Origin: Candidatus Aminicenantota bacterium
GTDB lineage: Bacteria > Acidobacteriota > Aminicenantia > Aminicenantales > Saccharicenantaceae
Length of the DNA stretch: 64,000 nucleotides
Direction: 5' to 3'
NCBI GenBank assembly: GCA_017999365.1
Contig: JAGNLW010000006.1
Location: 124,001-188,000, forward strand
Shown here: positions 1 through 7,785 of the stretch, one piece after another
Layout of the letters: every line of letters starts with the position of its first letter
How positions within the stretch are numbered: the stretch's first letter is position 1
Made by a program: the position numbers and the translations under genes
Notes under the pieces: model-generated
The model's input: the letters and a program-made list of their open reading frames with translations, nothing else
The model's database searches: none
Told to the model about the DNA's origin: nothing

Positions 1-2397
1 CGTCCGGCGGTAGAGGATGGTCGCCTCCTTGACCCGCTTGTCGCGGAAGGCGACGCGGGCCGCGTCGACGGCCGAGTTGCCGCCGCCGATGACGACGACC
101 CGCTTCCCGAGCGCCACCGGGATGCCCAGGTGGTGGTCCTTGAGGTATTCGAGGGCCTGGAGGACCCCTTCGGCCTCCTCGCCGGGCACGCCCATCTCCA
201 GGGGCCGGTGGGCGCCCGTGGCCAGGAAGACGGCCTTGTAGCCCTGCTGGAACAGGTCGTCCAGGGTGAAGTCCTTGCCCAGGGTCATGTTGGTCTTGAC
301 GCTCAGGCCGCAGGCGGCCAGGTAGTCGAGGTCGTCCTGGAGCCGGTCCTTGGGCAGCCGGTGGTCGGGGATGGTCACCCGGAGCATGCCGCCGGCGACG
401 GGCAGGGACTCGAAGACGCGGACGGGGAAGCCGTTCTTGATGAGCTCGTGGCCGGCGGCCAGGCCGGCCGGCCCGGCCCCGATGATGGCCACCTTCTCGG
501 TCCGCGTCACGGGGAAGCGCTCCGGCGGCCCCAGCCGCTTCTCCCGGGCCCAATCCAGGACGAAGCGCTTGAGGGCCCGGATGGCGATGGGCTCGCCGAT
601 CTCCCCGGCCCGGCAGACGGACTCGCAGGCCCGGCTGCAGACCCGGCCGCAGACCGAGGGCAGGGGGTTGTCCTTGCGGATGACCCGGTAGGCCTCCTCG
701 TAGCGCTTGTGGGCGACCAGGCCGATGTAGCTCGAGGCCTCCTGGTCGATGGGGCAGATGTACTGGCAGGGGGCCGAGACGATCTCCTTGCAGACCATGG
801 CCGGGCAGCGCTTGTCGACGACGTGCTTCTCGTACTCGGCCCGGAAATAGCGCAGGGTCGACAGGACGGGGTTGGCCGCCGTCTGGCCCAGCCCGCAGAG
901 CGAGGCGTCCTTGACGGCCACGGCCAGTTCCTCGAGCAGGGCGATGTCCTCCATCGTGCCCTGCCCGTCGGTGATCTTGCTGACCAGCTCGTACATCCGC
1001 TGCGTCCCCTCGCGGCAGGAGACGCACTTGCCGCACGACTCGTCGCGCAGGAAGTTCAGGAAGTACTTGGCCAGGTCGACCATGCAGGTCTTGTCGTCCA
1101 TGACGATCATGCCGCCGGAGCCCATCATGGCCCCCGCGGCCGTCAGGCTCTCGTAGTCGACCGGCAGGTCGAGGAGCGGAGCCGGGATGCAGCCTCCCGA
1201 GGGGCCGCCGATCTGGACGGCCTTAAAGGCCCGGCCGCCGGGGATGCCGCCGCCGACGCCGAAGATGATCTCCCGGAGCGAGATGCCCATGGGCACCTCG
1301 ACCAGGCCCGTGTTGGCGATCTTGCCGACGAGCGAGAAGATCTTGGTCCCCTTGCTCGTGTCCGTGCCCAGGGCCGAGAACCAGGCCGCGCCCCGGCGGA
1401 CGATGTTGGGGACGGTGGCCCAGGTCTCGACGTTGTTGATGACCGTGGGCGAGCCCCACAGGCCCTTGCGGGCCGGGTAGGGCGGCCGCTGGCGGGGCAT
1501 GGCGATCGAGCCCTCGACCGAGGCGATCAGGGCCGTCTCCTCGCCGGAGACGAAGGCCCCGGCGCCCTGGACGATCTCCAGGTCGAAGTCGAAGCCCGTG
1601 CCCAGGATGTCCTTCCCCAGCAGGCCGTAGGCCCGGGCCTGCTCGATGGCGATCTGGATGCGCTTGATGGCCAGGGGGTACTCGTGGCGGATGTAGACGA
1701 AGCCTTTGGACGCGCCGATGGCCCGGGCCCCGATGGCCATGCCCTCGAGGACGGCGTGGGGGTCGGCCTCGAGGACGGAGCGGTCCATGAAAGCGCCGGG
1801 GTCGCCCTCGTCGCCGTTGCAGATGAGGTACTTCGGCGTCCCCTTTTGGGCGGCGCAGGCGGCCCACTTCCGGCCCGTCGGGAAGCCGGCCCCGCCACGG
1901 CCCCTCAGGCCCGAGGCGGAGATCTCGGCCAGCACGGCCTCGGGCGTCATCTTCGTCAGGGCCTTGCCCAGGGCCTCGTAGCCGTCGAAGGCGATGTACT
2001 CCTCGATCTTCTCCGGGTCGATGCGGCCGCGGTTGCGCAGGACGATGAGCCGCTGGTGCTTGAAGAACTCGATGTCCTTCATCTTCGGCACCGGCTTGTC
2101 GCCGGCCGGCGGGACGTACATGAGCTTCTTGACCGGCCGGCCCTTGAGGAGGTGCTCCTCGACCAGCCGGGGCACGTCCTCGGCCTTGAGCAGCTGGTAG
2201 AAGATGCCGTCCGGCTGGACCAGGACGATGGGCCCCCGCTCGCAGAAGCCGTTGCAGCCCGTGGCCACGACCTGGACCTCGTCCTGGAGGCGGCGCTTGG
2301 CGATCTCCTTCTCCAGGGCCTCCTTGACGCGGAAGGACCCGGCGGAGACGCAGCCCGTGCCGGCGCAGACCAAAAGGTGAGCTCGATACTGTTTCAC
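1..2397 (-). CDS. NuoF-GltD fusion: NADH-binding flavoprotein fused to an NAD(P)-oxidoreductase (3' end outside window)
   Basis: The frame is open for 799 codons from a GTG at 2397 to the window edge, so the C-terminus is missing. Domains in order: thioredoxin-like [2Fe-2S] ferredoxin (about 1-100), NuoF-type FMN/NADH domain with GRGGAGFPTG and the NGDEGDPGAFMDR motif near residues 190-203, an SLBB region, and a 4Fe-4S site (C455, C458 in DESCGKCVSC). It then continues into a GltD/NfnB-like half with a Cys-rich helical Fe-S domain (C583, C587, C591, C595), an FAD motif GAGPAG (640-645) and a second dinucleotide motif GGGNSA (771-776). NuoF-GltD fusions occur in electron-confurcating or -bifurcating dehydrogenases; the role here is inferred. 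It is the last visible gene of the set with the NuoE- and HndB-like genes. Confidence 0.9.
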   Translation of the reverse strand, partial: MKQYRAHLLVCAGTGCVSAGSFRVKEALEKEIAKRRLQDEVQVVATGCNGFCERGPIVLVQPDGIFYQLLKAEDVPRLVEEHLLKGRPVKKLMYVPPAGDKPVPKMKDIEFFKHQRLIVLRNRGRIDPEKIEEYIAFDGYEALGKALTKMTPEAVLAEISASGLRGRGGAGFPTGRKWAACAAQKGTPKYLICNGDEGDPGAFMDRSVLEADPHAVLEGMAIGARAIGASKGFVYIRHEYPLAIKRIQIAIEQARAYGLLGKDILGTGFDFDLEIVQGAGAFVSGEETALIASVEGSIAMPRQRPPYPARKGLWGSPTVINNVETWATVPNIVRRGAAWFSALGTDTSKGTKIFSLVGKIANTGLVEVPMGISLREIIFGVGGGIPGGRAFKAVQIGGPSGGCIPAPLLDLPVDYESLTAAGAMMGSGGMIVMDDKTCMVDLAKYFLNFLRDESCGKCVSCREGTQRMYELVSKITDGQGTMEDIALLEELAVAVKDASLCGLGQTAANPVLSTLRYFRAEYEKHVVDKRCPAMVCKEIVSAPCQYICPIDQEASSYIGLVAHKRYEEAYRVIRKDNPLPSVCGRVCSRACESVCRAGEIGEPIAIRALKRFVLDWAREKRLGPPERFPVTRTEKVAIIGAGPAGLAAGHELIKNGFPVRVFESLPVAGGMLRVTIPDHRLPKDRLQDDLDYLAACGLSVKTNMTLGKDFTLDDLFQQGYKAVFLATGAHRPLEMGVPGEEAEGVLQALEYLKDHHLGIPVALGKRVVVIGGGNSAVDAARVAFRDKRVKEATILYRRT

Positions 2398-2407
2398 GGG
2401 GCCTCCC

Positions 2408-2800
2408 TCAGTACAAGGTTTCGCTGCCGACTCCCAGGACGTATTCGGCCACCATCTTGCCGCCCAGGACGTGCTCGGCGAAGATCTTCTTCATCTTCGC
2501 GGGCGTCAGGTCCCCGTACTTGACGGGGGGCTGGTCCTTGAGCTCGACCGTGGCCATGGGCTCCTTGTTGCACAGCCCGGCGCAGCCGGAGGTCGTGACG
2601 ACGACGTCCGAGGCCTTGGACTTGGCGATCTCGCCGAGCAGGGCGTCCATGATGTCGCGGGCCCCGGCGGCGATGCCGCAGGTCCCCATGTGGACGGTCA
2701 CCCGGGCCCGGCCCTGGCCCTCCCGGATGGTCATCATCGCCTTGGTCTTCTCCCGGATCTTGGCCAGGTCCTGGATGCGCAGCTTCTTCGGTTCGGCCAT
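2408..2800 (-). CDS. HndB-like [2Fe-2S] thioredoxin-fold ferredoxin subunit
   Basis: This 130-residue protein has the thioredoxin-like ferredoxin fold of HndB/NuoE C-terminal domains. An N-terminal helical segment is followed by a strand ending in GTCGIAAGARD (C41) and the SGCAGLCNKEP motif (C73, C77). Only three of the four cysteines of the usual C-x4-C...C-x3-C pattern are present, as far as can be read, so a fourth ligand must come from elsewhere or the cluster is atypical. It lies 10 nt upstream of the NuoF-GltD gene and 19 nt downstream of the NuoE-like gene, giving the HndA-HndB-HndC order of NADP-reducing hydrogenase diaphorases. Likely role: electron relay in that complex. Confidence 0.85.
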   Translation of the reverse strand: MAEPKKLRIQDLAKIREKTKAMMTIREGQGRARVTVHMGTCGIAAGARDIMDALLGEIAKSKASDVVVTTSGCAGLCNKEPMATVELKDQPPVKYGDLTPAKMKKIFAEHVLGGKMVAEYVLGVGSETLY

Positions 2801-2819
2801 GGTATCGCCTCTCTTTCCG

Positions 2820-3356
2820 TCATTTCTTCCGGGCCGGGCGGCGGGCCTTGCCCGACGCGGCCTTGGGCTTGGGCTTCGGCTTCGGCTTGGGACCGCGGGC
2901 GGCGGCGCGCGCCAGCAGCGGGCCGATCTGGCGGACGGTCGCGTGGCCGTGGTACTCCCCGTCGACGACGACGACCGGCCCGATGGCGCAGCAGCCCAGG
3001 CAGGCCGCCGTCTCCAGGGTGAACTGCCCGTCCGGCGTGTTCTCGCCGGCCGGGACGCCGAGCCGGCGCTCGACCTCCTCGAGGATCTTGGGGCCGCCGC
3101 GGACGTGGCAGGCCGTGCCCAGGCAGACCAGGCAGGTGTGCTTGCCCCGGGGCTTCAGGCTGAAGGCCCGGTAGAAGGTGGCCACGCCGAGGACGTCGAT
3201 GAGCGGCATGTCCAGGCCCTTGGCCACCTGCCGCAGGGCGTCGGCCGGGAGGTAGTTGAAGCATTCCTGGATGTCGAGGAGGAGGGCGATGAGGTTCTTC
3301 TGCAGCCCCTGGTGCTTGGCGATGAGGTCCTTGACTTTAGCGGCGTCGTAGTCCAC
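2820..3356 (-). CDS. NuoE/HndA-like [2Fe-2S] subunit
   Basis: The protein has 178 residues. The N-terminal helical bundle and thioredoxin-like domain match NuoE, including the VATFYRAFSLKPRGKH stretch, and the cluster cysteines are complete: C78-x4-C83 in CLGTAC and C119-x3-C123 in CLGCC. A Pro/Lys tail (KPKPKPKPK, after residue 155) extends it beyond the usual ~160 residues and probably contributes little to catalysis. It is the first gene downstream of the promoter at 3579-3608. Expected partner of the NuoF-GltD fusion, passing electrons between FMN and ferredoxin-type centres. The complete cysteine set contrasts with the degenerate NuoE-like domain inside HoxF upstream. Confidence 0.92.
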   Translation of the reverse strand: MDYDAAKVKDLIAKHQGLQKNLIALLLDIQECFNYLPADALRQVAKGLDMPLIDVLGVATFYRAFSLKPRGKHTCLVCLGTACHVRGGPKILEEVERRLGVPAGENTPDGQFTLETAACLGCCAIGPVVVVDGEYHGHATVRQIGPLLARAAARGPKPKPKPKPKAASGKARRPARKK

Positions 3357-3578
3357 GTCATCCCTCCAATGCGGGCGTTGGCGATGCGGGCGGGCGGGCG
3401 GGAAAGGGTCGCGGCCGCGGGGCCTGGCGGGAGGAGCGTCCGGGCGAGGAAGTCCGCGCGGAGGCGGGATGGGCTTCGGGGCCCTTCGCCGGCCTCGGGG
3501 TCGGACGGCTATGGTCTATAAAAATCCAAATCTCCTTGAAACCTAGCCAGGAGATCGTCAGACCAAATTAATGCGGGA
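3357..3578 (-). other. Leader between promoter and NuoE-like gene, no recognised element
   Basis: About 215 nt of mostly GC-rich sequence separate the predicted transcription start from the NuoE-like start codon. I see no ORF with a ribosome binding site and no riboswitch I recognise. A short stretch on the plus strand resembles the start of RNase P RNA but the rest of that RNA is absent. Confidence 0.4.
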
Positions 3579-3608
3579 TTTATAACAGAACGAATTCGGG
3601 CTTGTCAA
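3579..3608 (-). promoter_or_regulatory. Sigma70-type promoter for the NuoE-HndB-NuoF/GltD set
   Basis: Minus strand TTGACA (3608-3603), 18 nt, TATAAA (3584-3579). The -35 hexamer overlaps the hypA stop codon, so the diaphorase set can be transcribed separately from the hydrogenase operon upstream. Confidence 0.65.
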
Positions 3609-3949
3609 GTTTCGAGATCGATGGTCCGGACGACGAGGTCGCGGCCGGCGACGATCTCGACGCGGCGCGAGCCGCAGGCGGCGCAGGAGAAATCCGTCTC
3701 CTCGCGGACCGTCGCGCCGCCGCAGTCGGGGCAGCGCAGCCGGACGGCGACGGGCACGACCTCGAGCCGGGCGTCTTCGGCCGGCGTACCTTTCTTATAG
3801 GAGTCGAAGGCCGTCTCCAGGAGGTCCGGCACGACGCCGGCGAGAACGCCGACCTCGAGGACGACCCGGGTCACCCTCCGGGCGCCGTGCTCGCGGACCT
3901 TGGCTTCGACGACCTCGAAGACGGACGCGACGAGGGACAGCTCATGCAC
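3605..3949 (-). CDS. hypA: Hydrogenase nickel incorporation protein HypA
   Basis: HypA delivers nickel with HypB to the large subunit of [NiFe] hydrogenases. The 114-residue protein has the usual length, the N-terminal MHE (His2 is the nickel ligand in the family) and a zinc site of two CxxC pairs (C73/C76 and C89/C92). Its start overlaps the end of hypB by 8 nt, so it is translationally coupled and is the last gene of the hydrogenase operon. hypC, hypD, hypE and hypF are not in the window and must be elsewhere for a working enzyme. Confidence 0.96.
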   Translation of the reverse strand: MHELSLVASVFEVVEAKVREHGARRVTRVVLEVGVLAGVVPDLLETAFDSYKKGTPAEDARLEVVPVAVRLRCPDCGGATVREETDFSCAACGSRRVEIVAGRDLVVRTIDLET

Positions 3950-4613
3950 GGCCGGACCTCAGTCGCGCCAGGGCCGCGTCGAGCCACTCGGCCAGGCCGT
4001 CGACGCCGTCGCCGCGCAGGGCCGAAACGCGGAAGACCTCGAGCGAGGGCTTGATGGACCGGGCTTCGGCCGCGGCCCGGTCCGGGTCGAAGGGCAGGTA
4101 GGGCAGGAGGTCGGTCTTGGTCAGGACCAGGGCGTCGGCGGACAGGAAGGCCTGGGGGTACTTGGCCGGCTTGTCGTCGCCCTCGGGCGCCGACAGCAGG
4201 ACCAGGCGCAGCTCCTCGCCGAGGTCGTAGCCGGCCGGGCAGACGAGGTTGCCGACGTTTTCGACGAACAGGAAGTCGATCTCGGCCGGGACCTCGCCGA
4301 TGACCTTGCCGATCATCTTGGCCTCGAGGTGGCAGGCCCCGCCGGTCGTGATCTGCCAGGCCGGGACGCCCTTGGCCCGGACGCGCTCGGCGTCGCGCTC
4401 GGTCTCGATGTCGCCCTCGATGACGGCCATGCGGCGGCGGCCGCGGAAGCGGTCGGCCAGGGCCTCGAGCAGGGTCGTCTTGCCCGACCCCGGGGAGCTC
4501 AGGAGGTTGACGCCCAGGATGCCCCGGGCCCGCAGCTCGGCCCGGATGGCCGCCGCGGCCCGCTTGTTCGTGGCCAGGACGTCGGCGGCGACCTCGATCG
4601 TCTTGACGGTCAT
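3942..4613 (-). CDS. hypB: Hydrogenase nickel incorporation GTPase HypB
   Basis: SIMIBI-class GTPase that powers nickel insertion with HypA. The P-loop SSPGSGKT is at residues 39-46, the metal site at the dimer interface is the CH pair at 94-95, and the guanine-specificity motif reads TKTD. The protein (223 residues) lacks the N-terminal Cys- or His-rich nickel storage extension found in some HypB proteins. The start overlaps the stop of the maturation protease gene (ATGA) and the end overlaps hypA. Confidence 0.97.
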   Translation of the reverse strand: MTVKTIEVAADVLATNKRAAAAIRAELRARGILGVNLLSSPGSGKTTLLEALADRFRGRRRMAVIEGDIETERDAERVRAKGVPAWQITTGGACHLEAKMIGKVIGEVPAEIDFLFVENVGNLVCPAGYDLGEELRLVLLSAPEGDDKPAKYPQAFLSADALVLTKTDLLPYLPFDPDRAAAEARSIKPSLEVFRVSALRGDGVDGLAEWLDAALARLRSGRA

Positions 4614-5074
4614 CGGCGGTCTCCCTTCAGGAAGGCGACGAGGAAGTCCAGGGCCCGCTCCAGGTCGGCCTCGGCCCTCGCCGTCAGCCCCTCGCCGACG
4701 GCGAAGCTGTGGCCGCGGACGGCCAGCAGGCGGGCGTCCGGCCTCTTGCCGTAGAGGTCCGCCGCGACGGCCAGGACGGCCCCCGGCGTCAGGGCGTGGC
4801 TCATGGCCGGCAGGGACGCGGCCGGCCGGACCGGACCGAACGCGAACGGCCGCCGCAGGCCGCGGGCGGCGTCGACGAAGACGACCAGGTCGTAAGCCGC
4901 GCAGTCCAGGGCGTTCTCGACGTTGAGCTGGTAGTCGGCGTCGCAGGCGACGCCCCGCAGGCGGCGCCGGGCCAGCCGGGCGACGAGCGCGGCGCCCAGG
5001 CCGTCGTCGCGGCGGCCCGGGTTGCCGATGCCCAGGACGAGGGCCGTGGGCTTGCGCGCGGTCTTGGCGATCAG
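4610..5074 (-). CDS. Hydrogenase maturation endopeptidase (HoxW/HyaD family)
   Basis: The reading frame encodes about 154 residues with the signature LVLGIGNPGRRDDGLG near the N-terminus and an acidic-rich DAARG segment, as in proteases that trim the C-terminus of the hydrogenase large subunit. The frame has no ATG, GTG or TTG near the expected start; the only candidates at the junction with hoxH are CTG (5074) or ATC (5071), both overlapping the hoxH stop codon. I give the CTG; the start is uncertain. The substrate is most likely the adjacent HoxH, which keeps a 24-residue tail after its last metal ligand. Confidence 0.8.
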   Translation of the reverse strand: MIAKTARKPTALVLGIGNPGRRDDGLGAALVARLARRRLRGVACDADYQLNVENALDCAAYDLVVFVDAARGLRRPFAFGPVRPAASLPAMSHALTPGAVLAVAADLYGKRPDARLLAVRGHSFAVGEGLTARAEADLERALDFLVAFLKGDRR

Positions 5075-6519
5075 CGGACCTTCCTCTGGAGGACGCGGCC
5101 CCGGGCGTCGAGGAGGGTGACCTCGAGCGGCATGTGCCCGACGGCGTGCGTGGCGCAGCTCAGGCAGGGGTCGTAGGCCCGGATGGCCACCTCGACCCGG
5201 TTGAGCATGCCCTCCGTGATCTCGGGCTTCTCCGACAGCATATTCATGGCGACCCAGTGGACGGCCCGGTTCATGGGCTCGTTGTTGTTGGTCGTCGAGA
5301 CGATCAGATTGGCCATGGTGATGCGGTCGTCGTCGGCGACGCGGTAGTGGTGGAAGAGCGTGCCCCGCGGCGCCTCGACCAGGCCGACGCCCTCGGGGAC
5401 GCGCTTGCCGGTCTTGACGAGCTTGGCCCCCTGGATGTCGTTGTCGAGCAGGAGCTCCTTGATGACCTCGGCCGCATGGAGGAGCTCGATGAGGCGGGCC
5501 CAGTGGGTGTGCAGGGACATGTTGTTGGGCTTGCCGTCGGTGTAGGCCTTGTAGATCTCGAACTCCTTCTGGGCCAGGGGCGACGGGACGTAGTCGCAGG
5601 TGTTGAGGCGGGCCAGCGGCCCGACCCGGTACCAGCCGTCGGCCTTGCCCAGGGAGCGGAGGTAGGGGAACTTCATGTAGCTCCAGGACCGCGTCTCCTC
5701 GCCGATGTGCTCGAGGTAGTCCGCGTAGTCGACGTCGTCGAGGACCTTGCGGCCCTCGGCGTCGACGGCCCGGAGGACGCCGTGGTAGAAGTCGAGGGCC
5801 CCGTCCTTGCGGACCAGGCTGAGGTGGTTGGACGGGAAGGCGGCGAAGCCGTCGACGACGTCCTTGTTCTTGCGCTGGTAGCCCTTGAACAGCTCGAGCG
5901 CGTCCGCGGCCCAGGCGATCATCGTGTCGATGTTGAGGGGCGCGGCGCCCTTGAGGAAGCGGTCGCGGTCCGCCGTCTCGAGGCTCTTGTTGATGCCGCC
6001 GGGGACGGCCCCCGTGCCGTGGATCTTCTTGCCGGCCGTGGCCAGGATGACCTCCTGGCCGAACTTGCGCAGCAGGACGGCCCGGGTGGCCAGCTCCTTG
6101 TCCAGGCCGATGACGCCGATGACGTTGCGCACGGCCGGGTCGGCGTCCATGCCCAGCAGGAAGTCGGGCGAGCAGAGGTGGAAGAAGTGAAGGGCGTGGG
6201 ACTGCAGCATCTGGCCGTAGTGCATGAGCCGGCGCATCTTCTCGGCCGTGGCCGGGATCTTGCCCGGGCCGGCCCCGACGACGACGTCCATGGCCTTGGC
6301 CGCGGCCAGGTGGTGGCTGACCGGGCAGATGCCGCACAGCCGCTGGACGAGGACCGGGGCCTCCCAATAGGGGCGGCCCTGGACGAAGCGCTCGAAGCCG
6401 CGGAACTCGACGATGTGGAACCGGGACTGGGTGACCCGGCCGGCGTCGTCGAGCCGGATGGTGACCTTGCCGTGGCCTTCGACCCGGGTGACGGGCTCGA
6501 TGGTGATCTTTTGACCCAT
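5071..6519 (-). CDS. hoxH: [NiFe] hydrogenase large subunit (HoxH-like, group 3)
   Basis: Catalytic subunit carrying the Ni-Fe(CN)2CO centre. The N-terminal RVEGHG is followed by the first CxxC in RLCGICPVSHH (C62, C65) and the C-terminal DPCLSCATH (C452, C455, H458), so all four nickel ligands are present. The 24 residues after H458 are the peptide normally removed by the maturation protease encoded next. The length (482 residues) and the motif forms fit cytosolic bidirectional NAD-linked HoxH. Start ATG at 6519, 11 nt after hoxY; an in-frame upstream extension in this frame belongs to the hoxY antisense frame and is not real. Confidence 0.96.
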   Translation of the reverse strand: MGQKITIEPVTRVEGHGKVTIRLDDAGRVTQSRFHIVEFRGFERFVQGRPYWEAPVLVQRLCGICPVSHHLAAAKAMDVVVGAGPGKIPATAEKMRRLMHYGQMLQSHALHFFHLCSPDFLLGMDADPAVRNVIGVIGLDKELATRAVLLRKFGQEVILATAGKKIHGTGAVPGGINKSLETADRDRFLKGAAPLNIDTMIAWAADALELFKGYQRKNKDVVDGFAAFPSNHLSLVRKDGALDFYHGVLRAVDAEGRKVLDDVDYADYLEHIGEETRSWSYMKFPYLRSLGKADGWYRVGPLARLNTCDYVPSPLAQKEFEIYKAYTDGKPNNMSLHTHWARLIELLHAAEVIKELLLDNDIQGAKLVKTGKRVPEGVGLVEAPRGTLFHHYRVADDDRITMANLIVSTTNNNEPMNRAVHWVAMNMLSEKPEITEGMLNRVEVAIRAYDPCLSCATHAVGHMPLEVTLLDARGRVLQRKVR

Positions 6520-6530
6520 GGGGAGAATCC

Positions 6531-7076
6531 TTAGTCGAATTTGATGAGGTCGTAGGTCAGGTTCATCGGGCGGCCCTCGACGAGGGCGGTCACGGCCTCC
6601 CAGATGAGGTCGGCCGAGGGCGGGCAGCCCGGCAGGAAGGCGTCGATCTTGACGATCTCGTGGCAGGGGTAGACCTTGTCCAGGATGATCGGCAGGTCCT
6701 CGTCGTTGGGGATGAGGCGGTCCTCGGGATCGACCGTCGGGGAGTTGAGGTAGGCCTCCTCCAGGCACTCCTTCAGGGGGATGCTGTTGCGCAGGGCCGG
6801 CAGGCCGCCCATGATGGCGCACTCGCCGAGCGAGACGAGGATCTTGCAGTTTTTGCGAAAGTCGCGCAGCACGTGGACGTTCTCGCTGTTGCAGCAGCCG
6901 CCCTCGATGAGCCCGATGTCGACGGGCTTGGTGAAGGTCTTGATGTCGTCGATGGGCGATTTGTTGAACTCGACCAGCTCGACGAGCTTCAGGATGCGCT
7001 CGTCAATGTCGAGGATGGACATGTGGCAGCCGAAGCAGCCGGCCAGGGACGCGGTGGCGACGACGGGCTTGCTCAT
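6531..7076 (-). CDS. hoxY: [NiFe] hydrogenase small subunit (HoxY-like)
   Basis: Small subunit carrying the proximal [4Fe-4S] cluster. At 181 residues it is the short form found in NAD-reducing hydrogenases. Ligands visible: C14 and C17 in GCFGCH, C86 in LGECAIMGG and C151 in PGCPPS. No signal peptide or membrane segment, so the enzyme is cytoplasmic. It lies 4 nt after hoxU and 11 nt before hoxH. Confidence 0.96.
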   Translation of the reverse strand: MSKPVVATASLAGCFGCHMSILDIDERILKLVELVEFNKSPIDDIKTFTKPVDIGLIEGGCCNSENVHVLRDFRKNCKILVSLGECAIMGGLPALRNSIPLKECLEEAYLNSPTVDPEDRLIPNDEDLPIILDKVYPCHEIVKIDAFLPGCPPSADLIWEAVTALVEGRPMNLTYDLIKFD

Positions 7077-7080
7077 GGCT

Positions 7081-7785
7081 CTACCTCCCGGCCCCTTTGC
7101 CGGCCTCGGAGCCGATGGGGGCGTGGTCGTACTTGCGCTTCCCGATGGGCACGGCGAAGCCCGTCCGCTTCTTGATGATGGCCCCGACCGGGCAGAGCTC
7201 CATGGCCTTGCGGGCCTCCTCCTCGGAGAGCTTGGCGGCCAGCTTGCCGTCGACCTCGATGGAGACGCGGCCGCCCCGCTCGACCGCGGCGAAGACCTTG
7301 CGGCCGTCCTTGGCCTTGACGGCCTGGACGCAGCGCCGGCACTGGATGCAGCGGTTGTGCTCGAGCATGAGGAAGGGGGACCCGGCGTCGATGGCCCGGC
7401 CGGGCCACAGGTAGGGGAAGCGGGGCGCCGTCAGCCGGTAGCGGTAACCGAGGGCCTGGAGCTCGCAGTTGCCGCTCTTCTCGCACGAGGGGCAGAAGTG
7501 GTTGCCCTCGACGAAGAGCATCTCGACCAGGGCCTTGCGCATGTCCTCGAGGTCGGCGACCTCGTTCTCGACGGCCATGCCCTCGGTCACGGGCTGGGTG
7601 CAGGCTGCCATGAAGCGGCCGGCCACCCGGACGGTGCAGATGCGGCAGCTGCCGGCGGGCTTGAGGCCCTCGAAGCGGCAGAGGACGGGGATCCAGACGC
7701 CGTTGGCGAGGGCCGCCTCGACGATGGTCTGCCCCGGCCGGGCGACGCAGGGCTTGCCGTCGATGGTGAAATGGATGTCACTCAT
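7081..7785 (-). CDS. hoxU: Hydrogenase diaphorase subunit HoxU (NuoG N-terminal-like)
   Basis: Iron-sulfur relay between the hydrogenase and diaphorase halves. The 234 residues contain an N-terminal plant-type [2Fe-2S] domain (CRFEGLKPAGSCRIC and a later Cys), a NuoG-like Cys/His segment with CPSCEKSGNCELQ, and a ferredoxin-like segment with CIQCRRC and CPVGAI. It overlaps the end of hoxF by 8 nt. The order F-U-Y-H is the classical soluble NAD-reducing hydrogenase arrangement. Confidence 0.95.
   Translation of the reverse strand: MSDIHFTIDGKPCVARPGQTIVEAALANGVWIPVLCRFEGLKPAGSCRICTVRVAGRFMAACTQPVTEGMAVENEVADLEDMRKALVEMLFVEGNHFCPSCEKSGNCELQALGYRYRLTAPRFPYLWPGRAIDAGSPFLMLEHNRCIQCRRCVQAVKAKDGRKVFAAVERGGRVSIEVDGKLAAKLSEEEARKAMELCPVGAIIKKRTGFAVPIGKRKYDHAPIGSEAGKGAGR

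Noticed and set aside
3361..3480. Resemblance to RNase P RNA (GAGGAAGTCC-like) on the plus strand
   Set aside because: Only one short motif matches; the gap is far too short for RNase P RNA and the other conserved regions are missing.
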